From: Ruminococcus champanellensis 18P13 = JCM 17042
GTDB lineage: Bacteria > Bacillota > Clostridia > Oscillospirales > Ruminococcaceae
DNA: 55,579 nucleotides
Assembly (NCBI RefSeq): GCF_000210095.1
Contig: NC_021039.1
Location: 9,827-65,405 of the forward strand
Direction: 5' to 3'
Each line of letters starts with the position of its first letter. Within the stretch, counting starts at the first letter, position 1. Under the pieces are notes generated by a model. The model had not been told where the DNA came from. It saw only the letters and a list, made by a program, of their open reading frames with translations, and searched no databases. This document shows positions 7,770-16,282 of the stretch, piece after piece. The position numbers were made by a program, and so were the translations under genes.

Positions 7770-9017
7770 TCAGCGGATCTGTCCCTCTCCGTTAATCAGG
7801 TACTTGACCGTGGTCAGCTCATGAAGCCCCATGGGCCCACGGGCATGCAGCTTTTGGGTGGAAATGCCGATTTCTGCGCCCATGCCGAATTCGCCGCCGT
7901 CGGTGAAACGGGTGGAGGCGTTCACATAAACGGCTGCTGCGTCCACCTGGGTCTGGAACTTCCGTGCATGCTCCAGGGAACGGGTCACAATGGCTTCGGA
8001 ATGCTTGGTGCCATATCTGGAAATGTGGGCGATGGCTTCGTCAATGGAGTCCACCACCTTCACGGAAATGTCATAGGACAGGTATTCCTTGGCATAGTCC
8101 TCCTCTGTGGCAGGCTGTACATCCGGCCCCAGAATGGAGCGGGTGGTCTGACAGCCATGCATGACCACCTTGTGCTGATCCAGTCTTGCTTTGATCAGAG
8201 GCAAAGCCTCCTGGGCAATGTCCTTATGCACCAGCAGACTCTCCACCGCATTGCATACGGAGGGACGCTGGGTCTTGCCGTTGTCCACAATGTTAACTGC
8301 CATTTCCAGATCTGCACTGTCGTCCACATATACGTGGCAGTTGCCGGTGCCGGTCTGGATCACCGGAACGGATGCATGCTCCACCACTGCCCGGATCAGT
8401 CCGGCGCCGCCCCGGGGAATCAGCACATCCAGATACTGATTCATGCGCATCATCTTTTCTGCTGTTTCATGGGAGGTGTCGTCCACGAACTGCACCACGT
8501 CCGCCGGCAGACCGGCGCTTTCCACTGCTTCCCGCATGACTGCCACCAGGTGGGCGTTGGAGCAGAGAGCTTCCTTGCCGCCCCGGAGGATCACCGCATT
8601 GCCTGCTTTCAGGCACAAGGTAGCAGCGTCCACCGTCACATTGGGTCGGGACTCGAAAATAATGCCGATGACGCCCAGGGGTACCCGGGTCTTGAGAATC
8701 TGCAGACCGTTGGGGCGGATGGTGCCATGCTCCACAGAGCCTACGATATCGTCCATGTCAATGAGGGTGCGCACGCTGGCTGCAATGGCAACGATACGCT
8801 GGGGATTCAGCAGCAGCCGGTCAATCATGGACTGGGACATGCCATTGGCAACTGCCCGTTCAATGTCCTCCTGATTTTTTTTGACGATCTCGCCCGTTCT
8901 GGCGATCAGTGCGTCCGCAATGGCAGCAAGGGCAGCATTCTTCACTGCCGGCGCAGCTGCGGCTATGGCAGGTGCAGCCGCCTGTGCCCGTTTTCCCAGT
9001 TCCAGTATGTCAGTCAT
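7770..9017 (-). CDS. proA: Glutamate-5-semialdehyde dehydrogenase (gamma-glutamyl phosphate reductase)
   Basis: 415 residues, full family length. It reduces gamma-glutamyl phosphate with NADPH to glutamate-5-semialdehyde, step two of proline synthesis. Visible motifs are GVIGIIFESRPNVTVDAATL, the KAGNAVILRGGKEA loop, QTGTGNCHVYVD (around the catalytic Cys) and NASTRFTDGGEFGMGAEIGI near the C terminus. The start is taken at MTDILELG. The ATG 9 nt upstream lies inside the ribosome binding site AAAGGATGG, which cannot serve both roles. The gene follows proB by 47 bp. Confidence 0.95.
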   Translation of the reverse strand: MTDILELGKRAQAAAPAIAAAAPAVKNAALAAIADALIARTGEIVKKNQEDIERAVANGMSQSMIDRLLLNPQRIVAIAASVRTLIDMDDIVGSVEHGTIRPNGLQILKTRVPLGVIGIIFESRPNVTVDAATLCLKAGNAVILRGGKEALCSNAHLVAVMREAVESAGLPADVVQFVDDTSHETAEKMMRMNQYLDVLIPRGGAGLIRAVVEHASVPVIQTGTGNCHVYVDDSADLEMAVNIVDNGKTQRPSVCNAVESLLVHKDIAQEALPLIKARLDQHKVVMHGCQTTRSILGPDVQPATEEDYAKEYLSYDISVKVVDSIDEAIAHISRYGTKHSEAIVTRSLEHARKFQTQVDAAAVYVNASTRFTDGGEFGMGAEIGISTQKLHARGPMGLHELTTVKYLINGEGQIR

Positions 9018-9064
9018 ATAAACCATCCTTTCTTGTCGGCTGCACAGGGCAGCGTTGAGTATCG

Positions 9065-9856
9065 TCAGTTCGTCTTTGCCAGGAAACGTGTGCCTACCGG
9101 CTTGCCGTCAAACAAATCGTACAGCAGCTCCGGTTGGCTGCCATTGAGGATCACCATGTCTATGCCGGCAGCAGTGGCGATCTTGGCAGCGTTGATCTTG
9201 GTTGCCATACCGCCGGTACCCAGGGCAGTGCCTGCTCCGCCGGCGATGGATTCAATATGTGCGTCAATATGTTCCACCACCGGGATCAGCTTTGCATGCT
9301 CACAGCGGCGGGGATCCTCTGAATACAGTCCGTCAATGTCGGACAGGATCACCAGCAGATCGGCGTTTACCAGAGAAGCCACAATGGCGGACAGGGAGTC
9401 ATTTTCCCCGATCTCCAATTCCAGCTCGTCAATGGCGACTGTATCATTTTCATTGAAAATGGGGATCACGTTCATGTCCAGCAGCCGCTGGAAGCAGTTT
9501 TTTACGTTGTTGATCCGTTCGTTTTCCAGAATGGTTTTGGTCAGCAGGATCTGGGCTACGGTGATCCCGTAGTTTGCAAACTGCTGATCGTACATATCCA
9601 TCAGCTCACACTGTCCTACGGCAGCAGCAGCCTGCTTGGTGGGGGTATCCTTGGGTCGCTCCAGCAGCCGCAGCTTGCCGCAGCCCAACGCAATGGCACC
9701 GGAGGATACCAGAATGATCTCCTTGCCCGCATTGTGCAAGTCTGCCAGGATCCGGATCAGATTGTGCATCCGCCGCAGATTCAGCCTGCCGGTTTTATGG
9801 GTCAGCGTGGAGGAACCCAGCTTGACAACCACACGCTTTTTTTCAGAAATATTCAA
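9065..9856 (-). CDS. proB: Glutamate 5-kinase, short form without PUA domain
   Basis: 263 residues of amino-acid-kinase fold. It phosphorylates glutamate as step one of proline synthesis. Motifs are VVVKLGSSTLT at the N terminus, IILVSSGAIALG, NENDTVAIDELE, LVILSDIDGLYSEDPR and GTGGMATKINAAKIA. The C-terminal PUA domain of the E. coli enzyme is missing, as in some other bacteria. No ATG is available. A TTG at 9856 lies 9 nt from the ribosome-binding GAGG and gives MNISEKKRVV. Another TTG at 9865 directly abuts the GAGG and is less likely. It lies immediately after the 2-hydroxyacid dehydrogenase stop and upstream of proA. Confidence 0.93.
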   Translation of the reverse strand: MNISEKKRVVVKLGSSTLTHKTGRLNLRRMHNLIRILADLHNAGKEIILVSSGAIALGCGKLRLLERPKDTPTKQAAAAVGQCELMDMYDQQFANYGITVAQILLTKTILENERINNVKNCFQRLLDMNVIPIFNENDTVAIDELELEIGENDSLSAIVASLVNADLLVILSDIDGLYSEDPRRCEHAKLIPVVEHIDAHIESIAGGAGTALGTGGMATKINAAKIATAAGIDMVILNGSQPELLYDLFDGKPVGTRFLAKTN

Positions 9857-9867
9857 TGTATTCAACC

Positions 9868-10821
9868 TCAGTTTACAAGATTTTGCGGATTTCCCGCAAG
9901 AAAATGCTGTAAATTATCCGTCACGATCCCCAGCAGTCTTTGCCGGGTCTCCAGGGGTGCCCATGCAATATGGGGCGTGATGACGCAGTTTTTCGCATGC
10001 CGCAGGGGCGTATCCGGGTTCATGGGCTCCTGCTGCAACACGTCCAGGTATGCGCCGGCGATGACGTCATTGTTCAGAGCCTCTGCCAGGTCATGCTCTG
10101 CCACTACGCCGCCCCGGGCGGTATTGATGAGAATGGCGGAGGGCTTCATGCTGCCCAGCCGAATGGCATTGACCAGCTGGCGGGTATCCTCTGTCAGAGG
10201 ACAGTGAAGGGTCAGCACATCCGCCCTTGCAAATGCCTCTGCCAGGGTGACCATAGGGTAGGGAGCATGCGCCGGTACGGTACGGGTGCTGACCAGTACC
10301 TGCATCCCGAACGCGTCGGCGATTTTTGCAACGGCTTTCCCGATGCTGCCAAAGCCGATGACGGACAGGGTTTTCCCTGCCAGTTCCATGGTAGGGTAGG
10401 GGAAATAAGAAAAGGTCGGGGAGGTGCACCACTTGCCCTGCCGCACGTCCAGGTTATACAGGGGCAGCTTGCTGAAATGATCCAGCATGAAAGCAAATAC
10501 CAGCTGTGCCACGGCGTTGGTGGAGTAACTGCCAGCGTTGCAGACCCGGATGCCCCGGGCGGTAGCGGCAGGAATGTCCACATTGTTGTAGCCGGTGGCG
10601 AACAGCCCGATATACTTCAGATTGGGGCATGCTTCTATAACTTCTCCGGTAATAGGCACCTTGTTGCACAGCACCAGCTCTGCGTCCCCGATCCGGGCGG
10701 CAGCCTCCCCGGGGCTTGTCAGACTGTAGCAGTCGATCTCATCCGCAAAGGGGCGGAAGCATTCCGGGGAAAGATCCTCATGGGCGGTCATGGTTGCCCA
10801 ATCCAGAATCACAAGCCTCAT
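9868..10821 (-). CDS. D-2-hydroxyacid dehydrogenase
   Basis: 317 residues of the NAD-dependent D-isomer 2-hydroxyacid dehydrogenase family (glycerate/hydroxypyruvate-reductase-like). The Rossmann dinucleotide site is VIGFGSIGKAVA near 148. The substrate and catalytic elements follow: Arg in INTARGGVVAEHDL, Glu of the conserved later segment, and His in VITPHIAWAP. An N-terminal AGSYSTNAVAQLV segment agrees with the family. The start MRLVILDW uses GAGGA 8-12 nt upstream, and its ATGA overlaps the stop of the preceding membrane-protein gene. The substrate cannot be told from sequence. Location directly before proBA suggests a shared transcript, not necessarily a shared pathway. Confidence 0.9.
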   Translation of the reverse strand: MRLVILDWATMTAHEDLSPECFRPFADEIDCYSLTSPGEAAARIGDAELVLCNKVPITGEVIEACPNLKYIGLFATGYNNVDIPAATARGIRVCNAGSYSTNAVAQLVFAFMLDHFSKLPLYNLDVRQGKWCTSPTFSYFPYPTMELAGKTLSVIGFGSIGKAVAKIADAFGMQVLVSTRTVPAHAPYPMVTLAEAFARADVLTLHCPLTEDTRQLVNAIRLGSMKPSAILINTARGGVVAEHDLAEALNNDVIAGAYLDVLQQEPMNPDTPLRHAKNCVITPHIAWAPLETRQRLLGIVTDNLQHFLAGNPQNLVN

Positions 10822-11129
10822 GCCTTTGCTTCCTCGTCGGTCTTGCCCTTGGGGGCATTCTTTTTTGCCCGGGTGTGGTCGATGCATACGGTTACAATGG
10901 CAAGGATCAGCATCACCAGTTCAAATACGCCGATGCCGTAGAACCAGGTGCGGCTTTCGTTGATATACAGCAGCAGGGTGGCAGGAACGGCAACCGCAAA
11001 GACTAGCTGGTACATGCGGCGCATGCGGATAAACTGGATCACAAAAAAGATCGTGGCGATCACGCAGAAAATCAGATGGGATTGAAACGGCAGCGGAAAA
11101 ACAGTACTTTCCATAAGTGCAGGCTGCAA
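10818..11129 (-). CDS. Small membrane protein, first gene of the pro operon
   Basis: About 103 residues with three hydrophobic helices (SHLIFCVIATIFFVIQFI, YQLVFAVAVPATLLLYI, IGVFELVMLILAIVTVCI) and a Lys-rich cytoplasmic tail. No family recognised. The start is uncertain: AAAGGAG lies 9 nt before a TTG at 11129, while the first well-placed ATG is 11114 (MESTVFPLP). Longer frames up to 11192 are excluded because they would begin upstream of the transcription start of the promoter at 11183-11211. The stop overlaps the dehydrogenase start by 4 nt. Confidence 0.7.
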   Translation of the reverse strand: MQPALMESTVFPLPFQSHLIFCVIATIFFVIQFIRMRRMYQLVFAVAVPATLLLYINESRTWFYGIGVFELVMLILAIVTVCIDHTRAKKNAPKGKTDEEAKA

Positions 11130-11182
11130 ATGCAGCCACTCCTTTCTCGAGATGGGTCGATTATTCAGATGCTCATACATAT

Positions 11183-11211
11183 AGTATAGCATGGAACAGT
11201 GGAATTTTCAA
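11183..11211 (-). promoter_or_regulatory. Sigma-A promoter of the pro operon
   Basis: On the minus strand TTGAAA (11211-11206), a 17-nt spacer and TATACT (11188-11183). Confidence 0.85.
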
Positions 11212-11344
11212 GTGTATCTGCATAGCTTTTCGCAATCCGGCTCGTTTTTTGCAGACTGTCGGATTTTGACGAACCAACGGGGCGCTTGTGCATATACTAT
11301 CCTTGGGTACGGAAAACGTATCCGATATAAGGGGGAGGATGTAT

Positions 11345-11743
11345 ATGTGTTGTCTGAAAAGCGGATGCCCGGCAATTTTACTGTCCATTCTGGGAGGCGT
11401 AGGTGCAGCGCTGCTGTACTACTTTGACTTTCTGACGCTGACTGTGGCGGCACCCTATGTGGTGCCCATTGCACTGGTGCTGATCGTCATTGCTGCAACA
11501 GCAGCCATCGCTTCTGCCGCATGCTCTGTCATGTGCCTGCGAGCCGCTGTTTGCCGGTATGGCTTATGCCTGTTGTACGGAGCGGTTGTGCTGCTGACGG
11601 TGGCACTGCTCAGCTTTCTGCTGACCAATGTGCCGTTGCTGCCCTTTGTGCTGATCGGGGCGATCGCAGCTATTTTCAGCGTGATTATGCTGCTGTCCCT
11701 GATCACCGCAATCGTTCGGTGCATTTGCCCGCGCTGCAGCTAA
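11345..11743 (+). CDS. Small polytopic membrane protein of unknown function
   Basis: 132 residues with four hydrophobic segments (AILLSILGGVGAALLYYF, APYVVPIALVLIVIAATAAI, YGLCLLYGAVVLLTVALLSF, LPFVLIGAIAAIFSVIMLLS). It ends in a Cys pair (CICPRC) and opens with another (MCCLKSGC), so Cys residues cluster at both tips. ATG 11345 is 6 nt from the ribosome-binding run GGGGGAGG; the ATG at 11339 touches it. Resembles small uncharacterised Ruminococcaceae membrane proteins with alternating Cys-rich ends, but I cannot name a family. It stands alone between the divergent pro promoter and a shared terminator. Confidence 0.75.
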   Translation: MCCLKSGCPAILLSILGGVGAALLYYFDFLTLTVAAPYVVPIALVLIVIAATAAIASAACSVMCLRAAVCRYGLCLLYGAVVLLTVALLSFLLTNVPLLPFVLIGAIAAIFSVIMLLSLITAIVRCICPRCS

Positions 11744-11747
11744 CACG

Positions 11748-11787
11748 AAGAAGGACTCCGGCGTGATCCGGGGTCCTTCTTTTCTTT
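11748..11787. terminator. Bidirectional terminator
   Basis: AGAAGGAC-T-CCGG pairs with CCGG-G-GTCCTTCT. TTTTCTTTT follows on the plus strand, and the mirror side is also A/T-rich enough to serve the leftward topoisomerase gene that ends at 11790. Confidence 0.8.
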
Positions 11788-11789
11788 TG

Positions 11790-14033
11790 CTATGCTTCCG
11801 GGAAGGACAGCTGATGGCTGTCCGGCAGATCCTTTGCAAGGACGCCTGCCGCCGGAATATTTTTGACGCTGTATTTTTTCAGTTGCTCCAGTTGCTCCGG
11901 ATCCACCGGGGCAACGTTGTCCAGCACTGCTTTTGCCTTGAGTGTGACCACCTGGACGCCGATGGTATCCCGGGTGGCTTTGGGGAGGATCATGGCTGTG
12001 TGGAAGAGCAGCGCCCGGTTGTTGGTGGTGCGCACCAGCAGTACCGTATCCTCCGGACAATAAAGGATCTCCACCAGCCTGGATTTGCCGGAGTAGGCGT
12101 TGGCAAGCCGTTTCCGGTTGGTCTTGGTGGCATATGCGGACAGGGGTACCTTGGCGATCTTACCGTTTTCAAAGGCGAACAGCACAAAGCCGCTGTAGTC
12201 TACAGTGGGGATCATCTTCACCAGGCTTTCGTTTTCGTCAAATCCCAGCTTTGCAGGTACATAATCTCCCAGCAGGCTTGCCTTGGTATCATCAAAGGCA
12301 CTGGCACGGCTTTTGTATACCTGGCATCGGTCGGTGAAGAACAGCAGCTCCGTCCGGTTGGTTGCTTCAAACTGGGCTGCCATGGTATCCCCCTCCTTCA
12401 GCTTCTGCTCACCGCTGACCCGCAGGGACTGGGGAGTGATCTTCTTGAAATAGCCGCTGGCGGAGCAGAACAGGTGCACCGGGTAATCCGGAGTCTCATC
12501 CTCCTCCGGCTCTTCCTCCAGCTGATCCGCATACAGGAACTGGGTGCGCCGGGGCTGTCCGTATTTCTCCTTCACGGCCTTCAGCTCTTCCGTAATGATC
12601 CGGCGGATCTTTTTCGGATCGCCCAGAATGTCCTGCATTTCTGCGATTTCTCCGGACAGGGACTCCACCTCCGCAATGCGCTTGAGGATGTATTCCCGGT
12701 TCAGATGCCGCAGCTTGATCTCTGCCACATATTCCGCCTGGATCTCGTCAATACCGAATTCCACCATCAGGTTGGATACCACGTCCGCTTCTTCCTCCGT
12801 TTCCCGGACGATGCGGATGGCGTGGTCGATATCCAGCAGGATCTTTTGCAGGCCTTCCAGCAGATGCAGCTTTTCGGATTTTTTTTGCAGGTCAAAATGC
12901 ACCCGGCGTTTCACGCATTCCGCCCGGAACGCCACCCATTCCGTCAGGATCTCCCGGACGCCCATGACTTTCGGGGTGCCGGCGATGAGAATGTTGAAGT
13001 TACAGGAGAAGTTGTCCTGTAACGGGGTCATCCGGAACAGCTTTTGCATCAGTTTGTCCGGATCCGTGCCCCGCTTGCAGTCAATGGCAAGCTTCAAGCC
13101 GCTCAGATCTGTTTCATCCCGGATGTAGGAGATCTCCCGGATCTTGTTGGCTTTGATCAGCTCAATGATCTTATCCATGATGGCTTCGATGGTGGTGGAA
13201 TAGGGAATCTCGGTGATCTCGATGCAGTTGGCGTCCTTGTCATAGCTGTACTTTGCCCGGAGCCGGACGGAGCCTCTGCCGGTCTGGTAGATCTTGTTCA
13301 GCTCTCCTTCCTCGTAGAGCATGTAGGCGCCGCCGGGAAAGTCCGGCCCCTTTAATGTGCTGAGCAGGTCATGCTCCGGATTTTTGATCAAAGCGATACA
13401 GGTTTCGCAGACCTCCGCCAGGTTGAAGGGACATACGCTGCTTGCCATGGAAACCGCAATGCCCATGTTGGCGTTCACCAGCACGGTGGGGAAGGAGGCA
13501 GGCAGCAGAGTTGGCTCCGCCATGGTGTTGTCGTAGTTGGGGACAAAGTCAATGGTTTCCTTGTCGATGTCCCGGAACAGCTCGTTGCAGATGGGATCCA
13601 GCTTGACCTCTGTATACCGGGAGGCGGCATAGGACATATCCCGGGAATAGGCTTTGCCAAAGTTACCCTTGGAGTCCACATAGGGGTGCAGCAGCGCCTC
13701 ATTGCCCCGGGCAAGCCGCACCATGGTTTCATAGATGGCAGCGTCTCCGTGGGGGTTCAGCCGCATGGTCTGTCCCACCACGTTGGCGGATTTGGTGCGC
13801 TGCCCGGTAAGCAGCCCCATTTTGTACATGGTATACAGCAGCTTCCGGTGGGAGGGCTTGAAGCCGTCGATCTCCGGCAGTGCCCGGGAGATGATGACGC
13901 TCATGGCATAGGGCATGTAGTTCTTCTCCAGGGTTTCTGTGATCTTTTCCTCTACCACGATGCCGGCGCCTTCAATATAGGCGTTGGGAATGGCTGCCCG
14001 CTTCTGTTGGGGTTCCTTTTTCTTTCGTGCCAC
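11790..14033 (-). CDS. Type IIA topoisomerase A subunit (ParC/GyrA-like)
   Basis: 747 residues. It is the DNA-breakage and reunion subunit. The catalytic Tyr lies in SYAASRYTEVKL near 130, after the quinolone-region segment NPHGDAAIYETMVRLARG. Coiled-coil and C-terminal beta-pinwheel regions follow (CSASGYFKKITPQSLRV, VPLSAYATKTNRKRL). No gyrase-specific QRRGGKG box is visible in the pinwheel, which argues for a topoisomerase IV-like decatenase rather than gyrase. The start is GTG, 8 nt after GGAGGG. It lies 12 bp after the B-subunit gene on the same transcript. Confidence 0.88.
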   Translation of the reverse strand: MARKKKEPQQKRAAIPNAYIEGAGIVVEEKITETLEKNYMPYAMSVIISRALPEIDGFKPSHRKLLYTMYKMGLLTGQRTKSANVVGQTMRLNPHGDAAIYETMVRLARGNEALLHPYVDSKGNFGKAYSRDMSYAASRYTEVKLDPICNELFRDIDKETIDFVPNYDNTMAEPTLLPASFPTVLVNANMGIAVSMASSVCPFNLAEVCETCIALIKNPEHDLLSTLKGPDFPGGAYMLYEEGELNKIYQTGRGSVRLRAKYSYDKDANCIEITEIPYSTTIEAIMDKIIELIKANKIREISYIRDETDLSGLKLAIDCKRGTDPDKLMQKLFRMTPLQDNFSCNFNILIAGTPKVMGVREILTEWVAFRAECVKRRVHFDLQKKSEKLHLLEGLQKILLDIDHAIRIVRETEEEADVVSNLMVEFGIDEIQAEYVAEIKLRHLNREYILKRIAEVESLSGEIAEMQDILGDPKKIRRIITEELKAVKEKYGQPRRTQFLYADQLEEEPEEDETPDYPVHLFCSASGYFKKITPQSLRVSGEQKLKEGDTMAAQFEATNRTELLFFTDRCQVYKSRASAFDDTKASLLGDYVPAKLGFDENESLVKMIPTVDYSGFVLFAFENGKIAKVPLSAYATKTNRKRLANAYSGKSRLVEILYCPEDTVLLVRTTNNRALLFHTAMILPKATRDTIGVQVVTLKAKAVLDNVAPVDPEQLEQLKKYSVKNIPAAGVLAKDLPDSHQLSFPEA

Positions 14034-14045
14034 AGGTGTCCCTCC

Positions 14046-16028
14046 TTATGAAATATCGGCAAGCTCCAGATAATCGCCGCCGTATTCAGAAATGAAATCC
14101 TTTCTCGCCTGCAAATTGTCCCCCAGCAGCATATCAAAGGCGGCAAAGGTCTTTTCCGCCTCGTCGGAGGTGACCTGGATCAGCCGGCGTGTGGCAGGGT
14201 TCATGGTGGTCAGGGACATCATTTCCGGTTCGTTTTCGCCAAGTCCCTTGGAACGCTGGATGGTGAATTTCTTCCCTTCCAGATGGGACAGGATCTTGGT
14301 CTTTTCCTTTTCTGTATATGCAAAGTAGGTTTTGTCCTTGCTGTTGATCTCATACAGGGGAGATTCCGCAATGTATACATATCCCTCGTCAATGAGGGTG
14401 GGTGTCAGCCGGTACAGCATGGTGAGAATCAGGGTACGGATCTGGAATCCGTCCACGTCCGCATCCGTACAGATGACGATCTTGTGCCAGCGCAGATTTT
14501 CCAGAGAGAAGGAGGACAAATCCTTATTTGCCTTTGTCCGGACCTCCACGCCGCAGCCCAGTACCTTGATAATATCCGTAATGATCTCGTTTTTGAAGAT
14601 TTTGGCGTAGTCCGCCTTCAGACAGTTGAGGATCTTGCCCCGCACCGGGATCACCGCCTGGAACTCCGCTTCCCGGGCGAGCTTGACAGAGCCCAATGCG
14701 GAGTCGCCCTCCACGATGTACAGCTCCCGCCGGGCTGTATCCTTTGTGCGGCAGTCCACGAATTTCTGTACCATGTTGGACAGGTCAATGGTGCCTGCCA
14801 GCTTCTTTTTCAGATTCAGCCTGGTGCGTTCCGCATTCTCCCGGCTCCGCTTGTTGACCAGAATCTGTTCACAGATCCGGGTGGCTTCGTCCGGGTTTTC
14901 GATGAAGTACACCTCAATCTGATGCTTGAGGAATTCCGTCATGGCCTCATAGATAAACTTATTGGTGATGGCCTTCTTGGTCTGGTTTTCGTAGGAGGTC
15001 TGGGTGGAGAAGCCGGAGGATACCAGCACCAGGCAGTCCTCAATGTCCGGATAGGTGATCTTGCTTTCGTTTTTCAGATACTTGCTGTTCTGCTTGAGAT
15101 AGCTGTCGATCTGGGACACGAATGCCTGCCGCACTGCCCGTTCCGGAGAGCCGCCATGCTCCAGAAAGCTGGAGTTGTGGTAAAACTCCGTCAGCTTGAT
15201 CTGGTTGGAAAAAGTCAGTGCCACATTGATGCGCACCTTATACTCCGGCTTGTCCGCCCGGTCACGCCCCTTTTTCTCGCACTGCCAGTGCTGGATGGAG
15301 GTCATAGCCTTGTCTCCCACGATCTCCTGCACATAGTCGGTAATGCCGTTTTCGTACCGGAATTCCCGGACAGAAAAGCTGCCGTCCTCACTCTGGCTCC
15401 GGTAGGTAAACAGCAGGTTCGGATTGACGATTGCCTGCCGCCGGAGAATATCGTGGAAAAACTCGTCCGGGATCTGGATATCCGTGAATACATCCAGATC
15501 CGGCTTCCACCGGGTCCGGGTACCGGTTTTTTTCTGGGTGGTGGGTTCTTTCTTCAGTCCGCCCACATTATTGCCGTGCTCAAAATGCAGGTTGTACCGG
15601 AAACCATCCCGGAAGATCTCCACATCCATAAATTCCGAGGCAAACTGGGTGGCACAAAGCCCCAGACCGTTCAGCCCCAGGGAATAGGCGTAGGTATCCC
15701 CCTCTGCGTCATACTTTCCCCCGGCGTACAGCTCACAGTAAACCAGCTCCCAGTTGTAGCGTTTCTCCGTATTGTTGTAATCCACCGGGCAGCCTCTGCC
15801 GAAGTCCTGCACCTCGATCGTCTGATCCTGGTACCGGGTGACGATGATGTGATCCCCGAAGCCGGCCCGTGCTTCGTCAATGGAGTTGGAGATGACCTCA
15901 AAAACGGAATGCTCGCAGCCGTCCAGTCCATCCGAACCGAAAATAACCCCGGGTCGCTTGCGTACCTTGTCTGCGCCCTTGAGCATGGTGATGCTTTCGT
16001 TGCCGTAATCCGCCTGCTTTTTCGCCAT
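14046..16028 (-). CDS. Type IIA topoisomerase B subunit (ParE/GyrB-like), divergent motifs
   Basis: 660 residues. ATPase (GHKL) motifs are ISNSIDEARAG, DFGRGCPVDYN and SLGLNGLGLCATQF. The TOPRIM motifs read IVEGDSALGS and CTDADVDGFQI where most GyrB/ParE have EGDSAGG and TDADVDGAHI. RSKGLGENEPEMM corresponds to the usual KGLGEM. Key acidic TOPRIM residues remain, so catalysis is plausible. The start is ATG 16028 (MAKKQADYG); an in-frame GTG at 16034 is closer to AAAGGA and may also be used. It is probably the second type II enzyme of the cell, with canonical gyrase elsewhere (inference). Confidence 0.88.
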   Translation of the reverse strand: MAKKQADYGNESITMLKGADKVRKRPGVIFGSDGLDGCEHSVFEVISNSIDEARAGFGDHIIVTRYQDQTIEVQDFGRGCPVDYNNTEKRYNWELVYCELYAGGKYDAEGDTYAYSLGLNGLGLCATQFASEFMDVEIFRDGFRYNLHFEHGNNVGGLKKEPTTQKKTGTRTRWKPDLDVFTDIQIPDEFFHDILRRQAIVNPNLLFTYRSQSEDGSFSVREFRYENGITDYVQEIVGDKAMTSIQHWQCEKKGRDRADKPEYKVRINVALTFSNQIKLTEFYHNSSFLEHGGSPERAVRQAFVSQIDSYLKQNSKYLKNESKITYPDIEDCLVLVSSGFSTQTSYENQTKKAITNKFIYEAMTEFLKHQIEVYFIENPDEATRICEQILVNKRSRENAERTRLNLKKKLAGTIDLSNMVQKFVDCRTKDTARRELYIVEGDSALGSVKLAREAEFQAVIPVRGKILNCLKADYAKIFKNEIITDIIKVLGCGVEVRTKANKDLSSFSLENLRWHKIVICTDADVDGFQIRTLILTMLYRLTPTLIDEGYVYIAESPLYEINSKDKTYFAYTEKEKTKILSHLEGKKFTIQRSKGLGENEPEMMSLTTMNPATRRLIQVTSDEAEKTFAAFDMLLGDNLQARKDFISEYGGDYLELADIS

Positions 16029-16093
16029 GTGCACACTGTTCCTTTCTGAAACACCCATACGGGTAGAATACGTTCTCTTGCCGCTGATTTTTT

Positions 16094-16122
16094 ATTATAC
16101 CATTATTTTGAGAAGAATGCAA
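16094..16122 (-). promoter_or_regulatory. Sigma-A promoter of the topoisomerase pair
   Basis: On the minus strand TTGCAT (16122-16117), 17-nt spacer and TATAAT (16099-16094). Confidence 0.85.
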
Positions 16123-16158
16123 GGGCTGGGCGAACCGGTTCCAGGGCATGCCGGCGGA

Positions 16159-16187
16159 TTGACCTTTTTCGCCCCCTGTGGTATAAT
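16159..16187 (+). promoter_or_regulatory. Sigma-A promoter of the clostripain gene
   Basis: TTGACC at 16159-16164, 17-nt spacer, TATAAT at 16182-16187. It is divergent from the topoisomerase promoter 60 bp away. Confidence 0.87.
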
Positions 16188-16282
16188 ATAGATAACAGAA
16201 ATATCGCACAAAGCGCATCTGGCGGTGTTCCTTAAACATACTGCACGGGAAACAGGACGCCACGCCATAAAGGGGGATTTGT

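Noticed and set aside
7416-9572. Long plus-strand open frame opposite proA and proB
   Set aside because: Antisense of well-identified genes; the translation has no domain and is rich in His, Cys and Gly.
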